Source of the DNA: Amycolatopsis acidiphila
GTDB taxonomy: Bacteria; Actinomycetota; Actinomycetes; Mycobacteriales; Pseudonocardiaceae
Assembly (NCBI RefSeq): GCF_021391495.1
Contig: NZ_CP090063.1
Location: 1,178,001-1,242,000 of the forward strand
DNA length: 64,000 nucleotides
Direction: 5' to 3'
Shown: in pieces, positions 17,959-26,842 of the stretch
Position numbering within the stretch: the first letter of the stretch is position 1
Layout: each line of letters begins with the position of its first letter
The notes under the pieces: model-generated
Database searches by the model: none
What the model was told of the DNA's origin: nothing
What the model saw: the letters and a program-made list of their open reading frames with translations, nothing else
Position numbers and translations under genes: made by a program

Positions 17959-18552
17959 TCAGCGCCGAGGACCGGACCGCTGGTTCGCCGCGGCCGCTTC
18001 TGTGGCGCGACCGGTCCGGTTCAGGACCATGTCGACGTATTGGTCCAGCGACCACTTGAGGTCGTCCAGGTTGACCGGGGACTGCAGCTGCTGCATCCCG
18101 ACAACGATGCTCAAGCCCAGCATCGCCAGCCGCTCGATTTCCGGATCGCGCGGCGCGGCATTATGCACGGCTCTGCGGATCAACCCGAGACGAAGCTCGT
18201 CGACCTCTTGCTGAACCGCCTGCACCATCGGATCGACCTTGCTCCACGCCCGGATCGCCGCCTCGGCACCGTGTGGCACGGTCATTGCCAGCGTGGTCAG
18301 CTTTCGCAGGCGTTCCGTCGGCTCGTCGACCGTTTCCGCTGCTTCGATGAGCTGTTTGGTGAGTTCCTGCCGCCACGTCTGCAAGAACTGGGCGACGAAA
18401 TCCTGCAAGTTCTTGAAGTAGTTGTAGAAAGAGCCTGTGGTGATGCCCATCACCTTGCACAGCTTCACGACCTGCAGGTCCCGGAACCCTTCCGTGGAAA
18501 GGATTTCGAGTGCGCTGTCAAAGTACTCCTGGCGGGTGACCAACGTTGGCAC
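17959..18552 (-). CDS. TetR-family regulator, likely controlling the adjacent mce/SDR regulon
   Basis: 197 residues: N-terminal TetR HTH (FDSALEILSTEGFRDLQVVK, then MGITTGSFYNYFKNLQDF) and a helical ligand domain. It lies convergent to the mce operon and divergent from the SDR operon. Its promoter region holds CATAAT-AGGC-ATTAT (18613-18628) and the shared motif at 18754. This position, and the repeat of the motif before the mce and ferredoxin operons, make it the best candidate for the repressor of the whole group. That assignment is inferred. Confidence 0.85.
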   Translation of the reverse strand: MPTLVTRQEYFDSALEILSTEGFRDLQVVKLCKVMGITTGSFYNYFKNLQDFVAQFLQTWRQELTKQLIEAAETVDEPTERLRKLTTLAMTVPHGAEAAIRAWSKVDPMVQAVQQEVDELRLGLIRRAVHNAAPRDPEIERLAMLGLSIVVGMQQLQSPVNLDDLKWSLDQYVDMVLNRTGRATEAAAANQRSGPRR

Positions 18553-18612
18553 CGCGGCTCCGATCGAGTGTGTGGTGCTCCGTGAGCACAGGTATCCGCT
18601 CTTGACTTAATC

Positions 18613-18628
18613 CATAATAGGCATTATC
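18613..18628. promoter_or_regulatory. inverted repeat ATAAT-AGGC-ATTAT, candidate TetR autoregulatory operator
   Basis: Perfect 5-bp arms about 60 bp upstream of the TetR start. The core CATAAT-N4-ATTAT resembles the left half of the motif at 18754 (CATAATC). It may be a fourth, weaker member of that operator family. Confidence 0.45.
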
Positions 18629-18753
18629 TGCAGCGGTGACAACCGGCCTGGTGGCCGGATGTGGGTCGTCGGACCAGCGACGTCTGTCGTGTCACTGCGC
18701 CCAGTTCTGTGACTGTAGCCGAGTGTGATGACGCAGTCGCGGTCGTCCGTTGC

Positions 18754-18774
18754 GCATAATCGGATTTATGTTAG
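18754..18774 (+). promoter_or_regulatory. shared regulatory motif, copy 2 (SDR operon)
   Basis: GCATAATCGGATTTATG followed by TTAG. The arms CATAA-N6-TTATG are a perfect inverted repeat. It lies 152 bp before the SDR start, and its right half TATGTTAG is the same as at 7226 and 26856. A -10-like hexamer TATGTT may be part of it, so repressor and RNA polymerase may share the site. Confidence 0.6.
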
Positions 18775-18970
18775 GCTTAGATCGCTGGTGACCCGGATTA
18801 CGGCATCAGCGATCTGAAGTGGTGAATTCCTGAGGTCGACGATCGGGCCTCGGGGTTGCCGATGGTGCGCCGCCGCACGTCCGTGCTTCTCGGCGCGCCG
18901 GACAGTGCCGAGAGGAACCAACACTATGGACGTTCGGGGCTTGCGTTGTGTCGTGACCGGCGCGGCGTCT
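18767..18970 (+). repeat. leader and gene start duplicated upstream of the mce operon (copy 2)
   Basis: Partner of 7226-7434. In this copy the leader runs without interruption into the intact SDR gene. Both copies keep a short frame beginning MVRRRT that passes a conserved AGTGCCGAGAG, but frame-breaking differences make a conserved upstream peptide doubtful. Confidence 0.65.
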
Positions 18971-19714
18971 GGTATCGGTGCGGAAGTGGCGAGGCAGCTC
19001 GTCGAAGGGGGCGCTACGGTCGCGGCCCTGGACATCAAGGCGCCCGATGTTCGGGTCGATCGATTCGTCGAGTGCGACCTCGCCGACCCCGCCTGTATCG
19101 AAGCGGCGGTCGATGAACTGGGGTCCGGCTGGGATGTGCTGTGCAATGTCGCTGGGGTGCCGGGCACGGCGCCAGCCGAGCTAGTGATGAAAGTGAACTT
19201 CCTGGGTTTGCGACACCTTACGGAAATGTTCCTTGACCGGCTCCACCGCGGTGGAGCCGTCGTCACGGTCGCTTCGATGGCCGGCTTCGGATGGCCGCAG
19301 CGGCTGGAGCAGATCCGCGATTTGCTGGCCACCGACGACTTCGACGCCGGCCTCGCCTGGTTCCGGGAGAACCGGCCCGAGGGCAACGCTTACAACTTCT
19401 CGAAGGAGGCCGTCACCGTTTACGTCATGACGATGGGGCTGGCGCTGGCCGAGCGGGGGCTGCGGATGAACGCGGTCAGTCCGGGGCCGGTGGAAACGCC
19501 GATCCTGGGCGATTTCGAGCAGACGATGGGGAAAGACAACCTGGACGGTGTCCGGGATCTCATCGGTCGGCACGCGACCCCGGCGGATATCGCGCCCGCG
19601 GTGCTGTTCTTGGCATCGGGCGAGTCGTCCTGGATCAATGGCGTGAACCTCGGTGCCGACGGCGGGATCGGGGGAGCCGTCGTGTCGGGATTGATCCCGG
19701 CGCCCGAGATCTGA
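18926..19714 (+). CDS. short-chain dehydrogenase, 3-alpha-HSD/coniferyl-alcohol dehydrogenase-like
   Basis: NAD(P)-dependent SDR, 262 residues. It has the cofactor motif TGAASGIG at residues 11-18, CNVAG, the catalytic serine in VASMAG and the active-site YNFSK. The compact shape with the insert before the Tyr (RENRPEGNAYNFSKEA) and the end NLGADGGIGGAVVSGL resembles bacterial 3-alpha-hydroxysteroid dehydrogenase/carbonyl reductases. It is first in an operon with an SCP2-like protein and P450, which suggests oxidation of an alcohol on a hydrophobic substrate. The substrate is unknown. Confidence 0.85.
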   Translation: MDVRGLRCVVTGAASGIGAEVARQLVEGGATVAALDIKAPDVRVDRFVECDLADPACIEAAVDELGSGWDVLCNVAGVPGTAPAELVMKVNFLGLRHLTEMFLDRLHRGGAVVTVASMAGFGWPQRLEQIRDLLATDDFDAGLAWFRENRPEGNAYNFSKEAVTVYVMTMGLALAERGLRMNAVSPGPVETPILGDFEQTMGKDNLDGVRDLIGRHATPADIAPAVLFLASGESSWINGVNLGADGGIGGAVVSGLIPAPEI

Positions 19715-19765
19715 TCGTTCGTTCATCTTTCTCCCGCCATATCAAGAGATTTCTGGAGTCAGTTC

Positions 19766-20176
19766 ATGCCTGGATTCACGACCGTCGACGAGGTCAACAA
19801 GTACATTGGCGGCATTTTCGAGAAAGCCTTGCAGGACGAAGGTATCGGCCCGAAGCTGGTCGCGACCGGGATGACGCTGCGGATGGATTTCTCCGACCCG
19901 GACTCGACAGTGACGATCGACTTTCCCCAGCGGCGGATCCTCACCGGCGAGGACGCCGTGATCGGTGCGGACGCCGTGCTGTCGATGTCGACCGACACCG
20001 CGAATCGCTACTGGCAGGGCAAAGTGAGCCTGCCGCTAGCGATGGCGAAGGGAAAGCTGAAGGTTGGTGGATCGGCGGCACAGCTGCTCAAGCTCGCGCC
20101 GATCGCGAAGGACCTGTATCCGGTCTACGTCGCGATGCTCAAGGAAGACCACCGCGACGACCTCGTCGTCTCCTGA
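19766..20176 (+). CDS. SCP2-like sterol/lipid-binding protein
   Basis: 136 residues with the SCP2 fold pattern: an N-terminal helix, MTLRMDFSDPDSTVTIDF, then LSMSTDTANRYWQGKVSLPL and AMAKGKLKVGGSAAQLLKL, the hydrophobic-tunnel segment. It probably carries the imported lipid or its CoA ester in the cytoplasm. It lies between the SDR and the P450 in the same operon. Confidence 0.8.
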   Translation: MPGFTTVDEVNKYIGGIFEKALQDEGIGPKLVATGMTLRMDFSDPDSTVTIDFPQRRILTGEDAVIGADAVLSMSTDTANRYWQGKVSLPLAMAKGKLKVGGSAAQLLKLAPIAKDLYPVYVAMLKEDHRDDLVVS

Positions 20177-20195
20177 TCGAAAACGGGAAGTAGCG

Positions 20196-21467
20196 ATGAC
20201 CGCGACGGCGCGTGAGTTCGACACGATCGATATTTCCGACATGGCGTTCTGGGGGCGCCCGCCGGAGGAGCGTGAGGAGGTGTTCGGCCGACTCCGCGCC
20301 GAGCGTCCGGTTTCGTGGCAGCGCCCGGTGTTCAGTCCGTTGATGGGAGAGACCAACGAGGACGAGGCCGGATACTGGGCGGTTGTCCGTAACGAGGACA
20401 TCGTGACGGTGAGCCGCCGTGCGGACGTGTTCTCCTCCGCGACAGGCGGGGTCACATTCGAGGATATGCCGTCGGAAATGCTGGAACTGGCTACCTCGAT
20501 CCTGACGATGGACGCACCTCGGCATTCGAACGTCCGGCGCCTGATCAGTTCCACGTTCACCCCGAAGCGGGTGGCGTTGATCGAGGACCAGATCGCCAAC
20601 CAGGCCCGCCAGATCGTGAACGCGATTGCGCCACTGGGTGAGGCGGAGTTCGTTTCGTCCGTTTCGGCCCGGCTTCCGATGTGGACGATCTCGGAGATGA
20701 TCGGCATTCCCGAGGAAGACCGTGAGTCGGTGACCGCCGCCGCCAACTTGATGATCTCGTGGGACGACGACGAGGCCACCGGCGGCCTCGACGCGGCGAC
20801 CGCGATGCTCAACGGCGTGGCCACTCTTCACGGAACCTGTCAGGACGTGATCGAGGCACGGCGGGCGAAACCTGCCGACGACCTGATGACGGCACTCGTG
20901 CAGGCCGAAGTGGACGGTTTCGGTCTCACGGACGAGGAGATACGTTCGTTTTTCGTCCTGCTGTGCGTGGCTGGAAACGACACGACCAAGCAAACCACGA
21001 CGCACACCCTGCGTGCGCTGACGAACCATCCGGAACAGCGGCGCTACCTGACCGAGGACTTCGACGGGCGGATCGGTGCCGCGGTCGAGGAATTCGTGCG
21101 CTGGGCCACGCCGGTCATGACGTTCCGGAGGACCGCGCTCGAACGGTTCGAGCTCGCGGGCCAACTCATCGAACCCGGTGAAAAGGTCGTGATGTTCTAC
21201 AGTTCCGGTAACCGCGACGAGACCGCGTTCGACCACCCCGAACGGTTCGACCTCGCGAGGGACAACCGCAACCATGTGGCTTTCGGCGGGCGTGGCGCAC
21301 ACTACTGCCTCGGCAACCACTTGGCGAAGACGCAGCTGAAGGCGATCTTCTCGGAGTTGCTCACCCGTTTGCCCGACATCCGTGCAGACGGCGACGCCGA
21401 GTTCTTGACGAGCACGTTCATCAACGGAATCAAGAAGCAGCGGTGCGTTTTCACGCCGCAACGCTGA
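20196..21467 (+). CDS. cytochrome P450, class I, CYP125/142-like in its C-terminal half
   Basis: 423 residues. I-helix AGNDTTKQ, K-helix region EEFVRW (E-x-x-R), and heme-binding FGGRGAHYCLG with the Cys ligand. The passage RWATPVMTFRRTA and the end TFINGIKKQRCVF resemble the actinobacterial sterol and terpenoid hydroxylase families around CYP125 and CYP142. Electrons would come from the ferredoxin and reductase at 26886-28326, which carry the same upstream motif. ATG 20196 lies just after GGGAAG; the in-frame sequence before it belongs to the SCP2 shadow. Confidence 0.88.
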   Translation: MTATAREFDTIDISDMAFWGRPPEEREEVFGRLRAERPVSWQRPVFSPLMGETNEDEAGYWAVVRNEDIVTVSRRADVFSSATGGVTFEDMPSEMLELATSILTMDAPRHSNVRRLISSTFTPKRVALIEDQIANQARQIVNAIAPLGEAEFVSSVSARLPMWTISEMIGIPEEDRESVTAAANLMISWDDDEATGGLDAATAMLNGVATLHGTCQDVIEARRAKPADDLMTALVQAEVDGFGLTDEEIRSFFVLLCVAGNDTTKQTTTHTLRALTNHPEQRRYLTEDFDGRIGAAVEEFVRWATPVMTFRRTALERFELAGQLIEPGEKVVMFYSSGNRDETAFDHPERFDLARDNRNHVAFGGRGAHYCLGNHLAKTQLKAIFSELLTRLPDIRADGDAEFLTSTFINGIKKQRCVFTPQR

Positions 21468-21516
21468 CGCGGACGGCGCCGGAGGCGCCGATGCCGGCTA
21501 CGCACGAGGAGGTGCG

Positions 21517-22608
21517 ATGGGTGCCGAGGTGGTCATCGAGGGACTGACGAAGTCGTTCGGCAGGCAGACCATCTGGCGGGACGTGACGCTGACACTGCCT
21601 CCGGGTGAGGTGTCGGTGATGCTGGGTCCGTCGGGGACCGGGAAATCGGTGTTCCTGAAGTCCATGATCGGTCTGCTCAAGCCTGATGGTGGAAAATGCC
21701 TGATCAATGGTGTGGACATCGTTCGCTGTAGTGAGCACAAGCTGTATGAGACGCGGAAATTGTTCGGGGTGCTGTTCCAGGATGGCGCGCTGTTTGGGTC
21801 GATGAATCTTTACGACAATGTGGCGTTCCCGTTGCGTGAGCACACGAAGAAGTCCGAGTCCGAGATCCGGCGGATCGTGTTCGAGAAGCTGGAGATGACC
21901 GGTCTGGCCGGTGCGGAGAAGAAGCTTCCGGGTGAGATCTCCGGTGGGATGCGCAAGCGTGCGGGCTTGGCTCGCGCCTTGGTGCTCGATCCTGAGATCA
22001 TTTTGGTGGACGAGCCGGACTCCGGGCTGGACCCGGTTCGTACCACTTACATCAGTCAGCTGTTCCTGGATGTCAACGCTCAGAGTGATGCGACGTTCCT
22101 GATCGTCACGCACAACATCAACCTGGCCCGTACGGTGCCGGACAACCTGGGCATGCTCTTCCGCAAGGAGCTGGTCATGTTCGGGCCGCGCGAGGTGCTG
22201 CTGACCAGTGAGGAGCCGGTGGTCAAGCAGTTCCTCAACGGCCGGATGGACGGGCCGATCGGGATGAGCGAGGAGAAGGACTCCGCGACGATCGCCGCCG
22301 AGCGGGCGATGTTCGAGGCCGGGCACCATGTGGGTGGTGTCGAGGAGATCACCGGGATTCCGGAGCAGATGCAGCCGGCGCCCGGGATGCCGGAACGGAT
22401 GGGCGCCCACCGTCGCAAGGGCCGTGTCATGAAGATCCTGGGCACGCTGCCCCCCGAGGCGCAGCAAGGGATCATCGACTCCCTCTCCCCTGAAGAACAG
22501 CAGCGCTACGGATTCCATTCCGATGGCAGGCGGCCCGCGGGTGACCATGCGTCATCCACGGCGAACTTCGACACCGCTTATCAAACGGCACAAGGAGATC
22601 TGAGGTGA
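21517..22608 (+). CDS. mceG: Mce-system ABC transporter ATPase (MceG/Mkl)
   Basis: 363 residues. Walker A GPSGTGKS, Q-loop LFQDGALFGSMN, signature EISGGMRKRAGLARAL, Walker B IILVDEPDSGLDPVR and the H-loop VTHNINLARTVPD match MlaF/Mkl ATPases. It also has the long C-terminal extension (about residues 245-363) seen in actinobacterial MceG. It must energise YrbE permeases, and the mce operon at 7575-17879 lacks its own ATPase. The shared promoter motif ties the two operons together. Confidence 0.92.
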   Translation: MGAEVVIEGLTKSFGRQTIWRDVTLTLPPGEVSVMLGPSGTGKSVFLKSMIGLLKPDGGKCLINGVDIVRCSEHKLYETRKLFGVLFQDGALFGSMNLYDNVAFPLREHTKKSESEIRRIVFEKLEMTGLAGAEKKLPGEISGGMRKRAGLARALVLDPEIILVDEPDSGLDPVRTTYISQLFLDVNAQSDATFLIVTHNINLARTVPDNLGMLFRKELVMFGPREVLLTSEEPVVKQFLNGRMDGPIGMSEEKDSATIAAERAMFEAGHHVGGVEEITGIPEQMQPAPGMPERMGAHRRKGRVMKILGTLPPEAQQGIIDSLSPEEQQRYGFHSDGRRPAGDHASSTANFDTAYQTAQGDLR

Positions 22609-23141
22609 CGCTCAATGCGGAAACGATGGCGCGGTTCGCTCAGGTCTACCGCGACAACCGCGGAGCGGTCTACGCGTATCTCTACGGCCGCGCACCCGAA
22701 CACGATCTAGCCGAGGATCTGACGAGCGAAACGTTCGTGCGCGCCTTGCGCGCGTTCGACGCCTACGTCGCGGGAGACCGTCCGATCCGCGCGTGGCTGT
22801 TCACCATCGCACGCAACCTGGTCACCGACGAAATGAAGAGTGCACGCCGACGCAGGCAGACACCACTACCGGACATGCTCGACGAATCCCGGTTCGTGGT
22901 GGCTGAGCCGGATCCCGCCGAGCTGGTATCGGCAGGCCACGCCCGGGACTCCATCCGGAGCAGCCTGGCGCGGCTCGGCGGGGACCAGGCGCGCTGCCTC
23001 GTTCTTCGCTTCTTCGAGGAACGCAGCATCGGTGAGACGTCCACGGTGATGAGACGCAGCCCCGGCGCGATCAAGGCGCTGCAGCACCGCGGTATCGACA
23101 GTCTGCGTGCGCTGATTACCACTGGCGCGATCGCGCCCTGA
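22605..23141 (+). CDS. ECF-type RNA polymerase sigma factor
   Basis: 178 residues: region 2 (VYAYLYGRAPEHDLAEDLTS, then FVRALRAFDAYVAGDRPIRA and WLFTIARN) and region 4 (LARLGGDQARCLVLRFFEER, then SPGAIKALQHRGIDSLR). The GTG start overlaps the mceG stop, so it is co-translated with a transporter ATPase. No anti-sigma gene is adjacent. Its targets are not visible; it could feed back on the island's promoters. Confidence 0.85.
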   Translation: MTLNAETMARFAQVYRDNRGAVYAYLYGRAPEHDLAEDLTSETFVRALRAFDAYVAGDRPIRAWLFTIARNLVTDEMKSARRRRQTPLPDMLDESRFVVAEPDPAELVSAGHARDSIRSSLARLGGDQARCLVLRFFEERSIGETSTVMRRSPGAIKALQHRGIDSLRALITTGAIAP

Positions 23142-23158
23142 CACATCCCGGAGGCCCG

Positions 23159-24703
23159 ATGTATCCCGGAATCCACGCCCGGCGGAACCCTGCGAAGCCC
23201 GCCGTGATCCTCGCCGAAACGGGAGAGCTACGCACCTACGGCGACCTCGATGAGAACTCGGCCCGGTTGGCCCGGCTGTTCCACGACGCCGGGTTGCGCT
23301 CAGGCGACGTGGTCGCACTATTGTCGGACAACCAGCTCGAATGTTTCGACGTCTACTGGGCGGCACTGCGTTCGGGCCTCTACATCACGGCCATCAACCG
23401 TCATCTCGCCGTTGACGAGATCGCCTACATCGTCAACGACAGTGACGCACGAGCGGTGGTCGCCTCAGGCAGCTTGCGTGCCTCCGCTGAGGGGATCGTC
23501 GAACTGACGCCGGGGGTCGCCGTCCGGTACGCGTTCGGTGGCACCGTCGCGAACCACGACGACTACGGCGACGCGCTGAGGTCTGCCGGCCTTCGGTTGG
23601 AGGAACAGCCGCGCGGCGCCGAGATGTTGTACTCATCAGGCACGACAGGCAGGCCGAAGGGAATCAAACCACCGCTGCCCGGACGATCGGTCGATGAGCC
23701 GGGTGACCCGATCGTTGCGATGCTCCGCGGTGTCTATGGCATCACGAGCGAGAACGTGTACCTTTCACCGGCCCCGGTCTACCACGCAGCCCCCCTGCGC
23801 TGGTGTGGCGTCATGCATTCCCTCGGTGCCACGGTTGTCATGATGCACAAGTTCGAGCCCGAGCCCTTCCTCGCGGCGATCGAGCGGTACGCGGTGTCGG
23901 TGACCCAGGTCGTCCCGACCATGTTCGTGCGCATGCTGAAGCTGCCGGAGGCGACCCGCCACCAGTACGACGTCACGAGTCTCAAACTGGCCGTGCACGC
24001 GGCCGCGCCGTGCCCGCCCGAGGTGAAGAAGGCCATGATCGACTGGTGGGGACCGATCATCCACGAGTATTACGGGTCGACCGAGGCGAACGGCATGACC
24101 TTCATCGACACCGCGCAGTGGCTGGAAAAACCCGGTTCCGTGGGGCGCAGCGCGCTGGGGAGGATCCACATCTGCGACGACTCGGGTGCGGAGTTGGCTG
24201 CCGGTGAGACCGGGCTCGTGTACTTCGAACGCGATGAGCTTCCGTTCGAGTACCACAATGATCCCGAGAAGACCAAAGCCGCACAGCATCCCGCACATCC
24301 GTTGTGGACGACCGTCGGCGATGTCGGTTCGGTCGACGACGAAGGCTTCCTGTACCTGGCCGACCGGAAGGATTTCATGATTATCTCGGGTGGGGTCAAC
24401 ATCTACCCGAGGGAGATCGAAGACGCGCTGGCGCTGCATCCGAAGGTCGCCGACGTCGCGGTGATCGGTGTGCCCGATCCCGAGATGGGGGAGCAGGTGA
24501 AGGCAATCGTCCAGCCGGCGCCGGGGGGAGGCGCGGAACTCGAAGGCGAGCTGATAGCCTACCTGCGGGACCGTATCGCTCATTACAAGGCGCCCCGCAG
24601 TATCGCCTTCGTGGACGAGCTGCCCCGGACCCCGACCGGGAAACTCCTGAAGCGACTGCTCAAGGAACGCTTCGCCGCGCAGCCCGAGGAAGTGTCACGA
24701 TGA
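23159..24703 (+). CDS. acyl-CoA synthetase (AMP-forming), FadD family
   Basis: 514 residues. ATP-binding loop YSSGTTGRPKGI, A5-type motif YYGSTEANGM, hinge LADRKDFMIISGGVNIYP and the catalytic-lysine region RTPTGKLLKRLL. It activates a carboxylic acid to its CoA ester through an acyl-adenylate. Its place after the P450, SDR and MceG suggests it activates the imported or oxidised substrate. The ATG follows GGAGG at 23150. Confidence 0.9.
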   Translation: MYPGIHARRNPAKPAVILAETGELRTYGDLDENSARLARLFHDAGLRSGDVVALLSDNQLECFDVYWAALRSGLYITAINRHLAVDEIAYIVNDSDARAVVASGSLRASAEGIVELTPGVAVRYAFGGTVANHDDYGDALRSAGLRLEEQPRGAEMLYSSGTTGRPKGIKPPLPGRSVDEPGDPIVAMLRGVYGITSENVYLSPAPVYHAAPLRWCGVMHSLGATVVMMHKFEPEPFLAAIERYAVSVTQVVPTMFVRMLKLPEATRHQYDVTSLKLAVHAAAPCPPEVKKAMIDWWGPIIHEYYGSTEANGMTFIDTAQWLEKPGSVGRSALGRIHICDDSGAELAAGETGLVYFERDELPFEYHNDPEKTKAAQHPAHPLWTTVGDVGSVDDEGFLYLADRKDFMIISGGVNIYPREIEDALALHPKVADVAVIGVPDPEMGEQVKAIVQPAPGGGAELEGELIAYLRDRIAHYKAPRSIAFVDELPRTPTGKLLKRLLKERFAAQPEEVSR

Positions 24704-26088
24704 CCGTCGATACCGATACGGCCACCACCGTCGGCGAAACCATCGCCGGTTTGAGGCGAACCTTCGCAGACGGGCGCACCCGTTCCGTGGACTGGCGGAT
24801 CGCCCAGCTGTCCGGGCTGGAGCGCCTGCTCACCGAGGCCGAGGACACCATCGTCGCGGCACTCGCAGCCGACCTCGGCCGTCCGGCCGCCGAGGCGTTC
24901 ATCGGTGACATCGGCGCGACCAAGGCCGAAACCACGTTCGCCCGGAAGCGGGTCGCCAAGTGGATGCGGCCCCGCCGCACCAGGCTTCCGTTGACGGCAC
25001 TGCCGGGACGGGGCTGGTACCAGTACGAGCCGCTGGGCGTGGTGTTGGTGATCGGGCCGTGGAACTATCCGTTCTACCTCACCCTCGGCCCGCTCGTCGG
25101 CGCGATCGCCGCGGGTAACTGCGCCGTCGTCAAACCGTCCGAGCACGCCCCGCGCTCGTCCGAAGCGCTGGCGGAGCTGCTTCCCCGTTACCTCGATGCC
25201 GAGGCGGTCAAGGTGGTCGAGGGCGAGGCCGACGTGACCCAGGAGCTGCTCGCGCAAGGGCTCGATCACGCGTTCTTCACGGGTGGCACCGAGATCGGCC
25301 GTCATGTGATGCGCGGGGCCGCGAACCACCTGACACCCGTGACGCTGGAACTGGGCGGCAAGAGTCCGGTCATCGTCACCGCGCAGGCCGACCTCGACGT
25401 CGCCGCGCGGCGGATCGCCTGGCTGAAACTGATGAACTCGGGACAAACGTGCATCGCGCCCGACTACGTCCTGGTGGAACGTGCCGTCCGGAACGCTTTC
25501 CTCGAACGCCTAGTGGCCACGGTCCATACCTTCCGCGACGGCAACGCCGGGACCGGTATGCGGATCGTCGACGAACGCCAGTTCGGCCGGCTCGCCGGCC
25601 TGATCGAGGGCGCTGGGGGCGAGATTGTCCTCGGTGGCGGGGTGGACCGGGATGGTCTGACCGTCGAGCCGACCGTGATCGCCGATCCCGATCCCGGTTC
25701 GGGCCTTATGGCGCAGGAGATATTCGGCCCGGTCCTGCCGGTGCTGACGGTGCCCACACTCGAAGACGCGATCGAGTTCGTCAACGCCAGGCCCAAACCC
25801 CTTGCGACCTATCTTTTCAGCCGCCGTAAACCCGAACACGATGCCGTGCTGCGGAGGACGAGCTCGGGTGGCGTGGTCATCAATCATCTGGCGTTCCATT
25901 GCATGACGCCACAACTGCCGTTCGGTGGGGTGGGGGCGAGCGGGATCGGCAGTTACCACGGTGAATGGGGGTTCCAGACCTTCAGTCACCGCAAAGCGGT
26001 GGTGTCCAAGCCGTCTCGGCCCGATATCGCCTTGCTCTATCCGCCGTACACCGGCCGGAAAATGAGGATGATCCGCCGATTCTTCTGA
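24700..26088 (+). CDS. aldehyde dehydrogenase (class 3-like)
   Basis: 462 residues, starting ATGA over the acyl-CoA synthetase stop. It has the substrate/NAD site GPWNYPFYLTLGPLVGAIAA, FFTGGTEIGRHV, the general-base motif TLELGGKSP and the nucleophile NSGQTCIAPDYVLV. The short length and hydrophobic end (PPYTGRKMRMIRRFF) fit the fatty-aldehyde type. It would turn the aldehyde made by the P450 and SDR into an acid for the synthetase. Confidence 0.9.
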   Translation: MTVDTDTATTVGETIAGLRRTFADGRTRSVDWRIAQLSGLERLLTEAEDTIVAALAADLGRPAAEAFIGDIGATKAETTFARKRVAKWMRPRRTRLPLTALPGRGWYQYEPLGVVLVIGPWNYPFYLTLGPLVGAIAAGNCAVVKPSEHAPRSSEALAELLPRYLDAEAVKVVEGEADVTQELLAQGLDHAFFTGGTEIGRHVMRGAANHLTPVTLELGGKSPVIVTAQADLDVAARRIAWLKLMNSGQTCIAPDYVLVERAVRNAFLERLVATVHTFRDGNAGTGMRIVDERQFGRLAGLIEGAGGEIVLGGGVDRDGLTVEPTVIADPDPGSGLMAQEIFGPVLPVLTVPTLEDAIEFVNARPKPLATYLFSRRKPEHDAVLRRTSSGGVVINHLAFHCMTPQLPFGGVGASGIGSYHGEWGFQTFSHRKAVVSKPSRPDIALLYPPYTGRKMRMIRRFF

Positions 26089-26164
26089 GATTTGCCGCGA
26101 AAGAGAAAATGGATGAGCGATCGGGAGCTCAGGCGCCGTCAGTTGCCCCTGTTAAGGTGGGCAA

Positions 26165-26782
26165 GTGCCTGGTGAAGCCGACGTTCCTGGACCGGGTTCC
26201 CGATCGTCGACCCGTGAACGGGTGCTCGTCGCGGCCGCGCAGGTGTTCAGCGCCAACGGATACGGTGGCGCCACCCTGCTCGACATCAGTCGCATTGTCG
26301 GAGTGCGACAGGGCAGTCTGTACTACCACTTCCCGTCGAAGGAAGTGCTGGTCGTTGAGCTGCTGAGGGCCGGTGTCGAGCGGACTTCCGCAGCGGTCAA
26401 GAACGCGGTCAACGCACTGCCGGCCCGAGCCGGCGCATCCACGCGGCTCCACAGGGCGATCGCCGAATACCTCGACCAGGCTCTGGCGCGAGGTTCCTTC
26501 AGCGCTGCTTACGTGCGGATCATCGGGCAGGTGCCCGCTGAGGTCCGCAACGAGGTCGAGCCCGAGGCCCGGGAATTCAGCCGCTACATGCTCGGCTTGT
26601 TCGAAGACGCCCGCAGTGCCGGTGCACTGCGCACGGACATCGACTTGCCCACGGTCTGGCTGCTCGTGGTCGGTGCGGTGAACTGGACTGTCGAATGGCC
26701 CGGGTACCGCAAGCAGGATATCGGCATGGTTCACGAGAACCTGGAAAAGCTGGTGTTCGGCGGAATCGACCGACGAGTATGA
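26165..26782 (+). CDS. TetR-family regulator
   Basis: 205 residues, GTG start at 26165. N-terminal HTH: RERVLVAAAQVFSANGYGGA, then VRQGSLYYHFPSKEVLV; C-terminal helical domain. It lies 76 bp after the aldehyde dehydrogenase gene and before the ferredoxin promoter. It is an alternative candidate for the repressor binding the shared motif; nothing in the sequence separates it from the TetR at 17959. Confidence 0.85.
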   Translation: MPGEADVPGPGSRSSTRERVLVAAAQVFSANGYGGATLLDISRIVGVRQGSLYYHFPSKEVLVVELLRAGVERTSAAVKNAVNALPARAGASTRLHRAIAEYLDQALARGSFSAAYVRIIGQVPAEVRNEVEPEAREFSRYMLGLFEDARSAGALRTDIDLPTVWLLVVGAVNWTVEWPGYRKQDIGMVHENLEKLVFGGIDRRV

Positions 26783-26842
26783 CGGTTTCCTTCAGCTGAC
26801 GCGTTTCACCTCGCTTCACCGCGGTCTTGCCGAACTCTTTCA

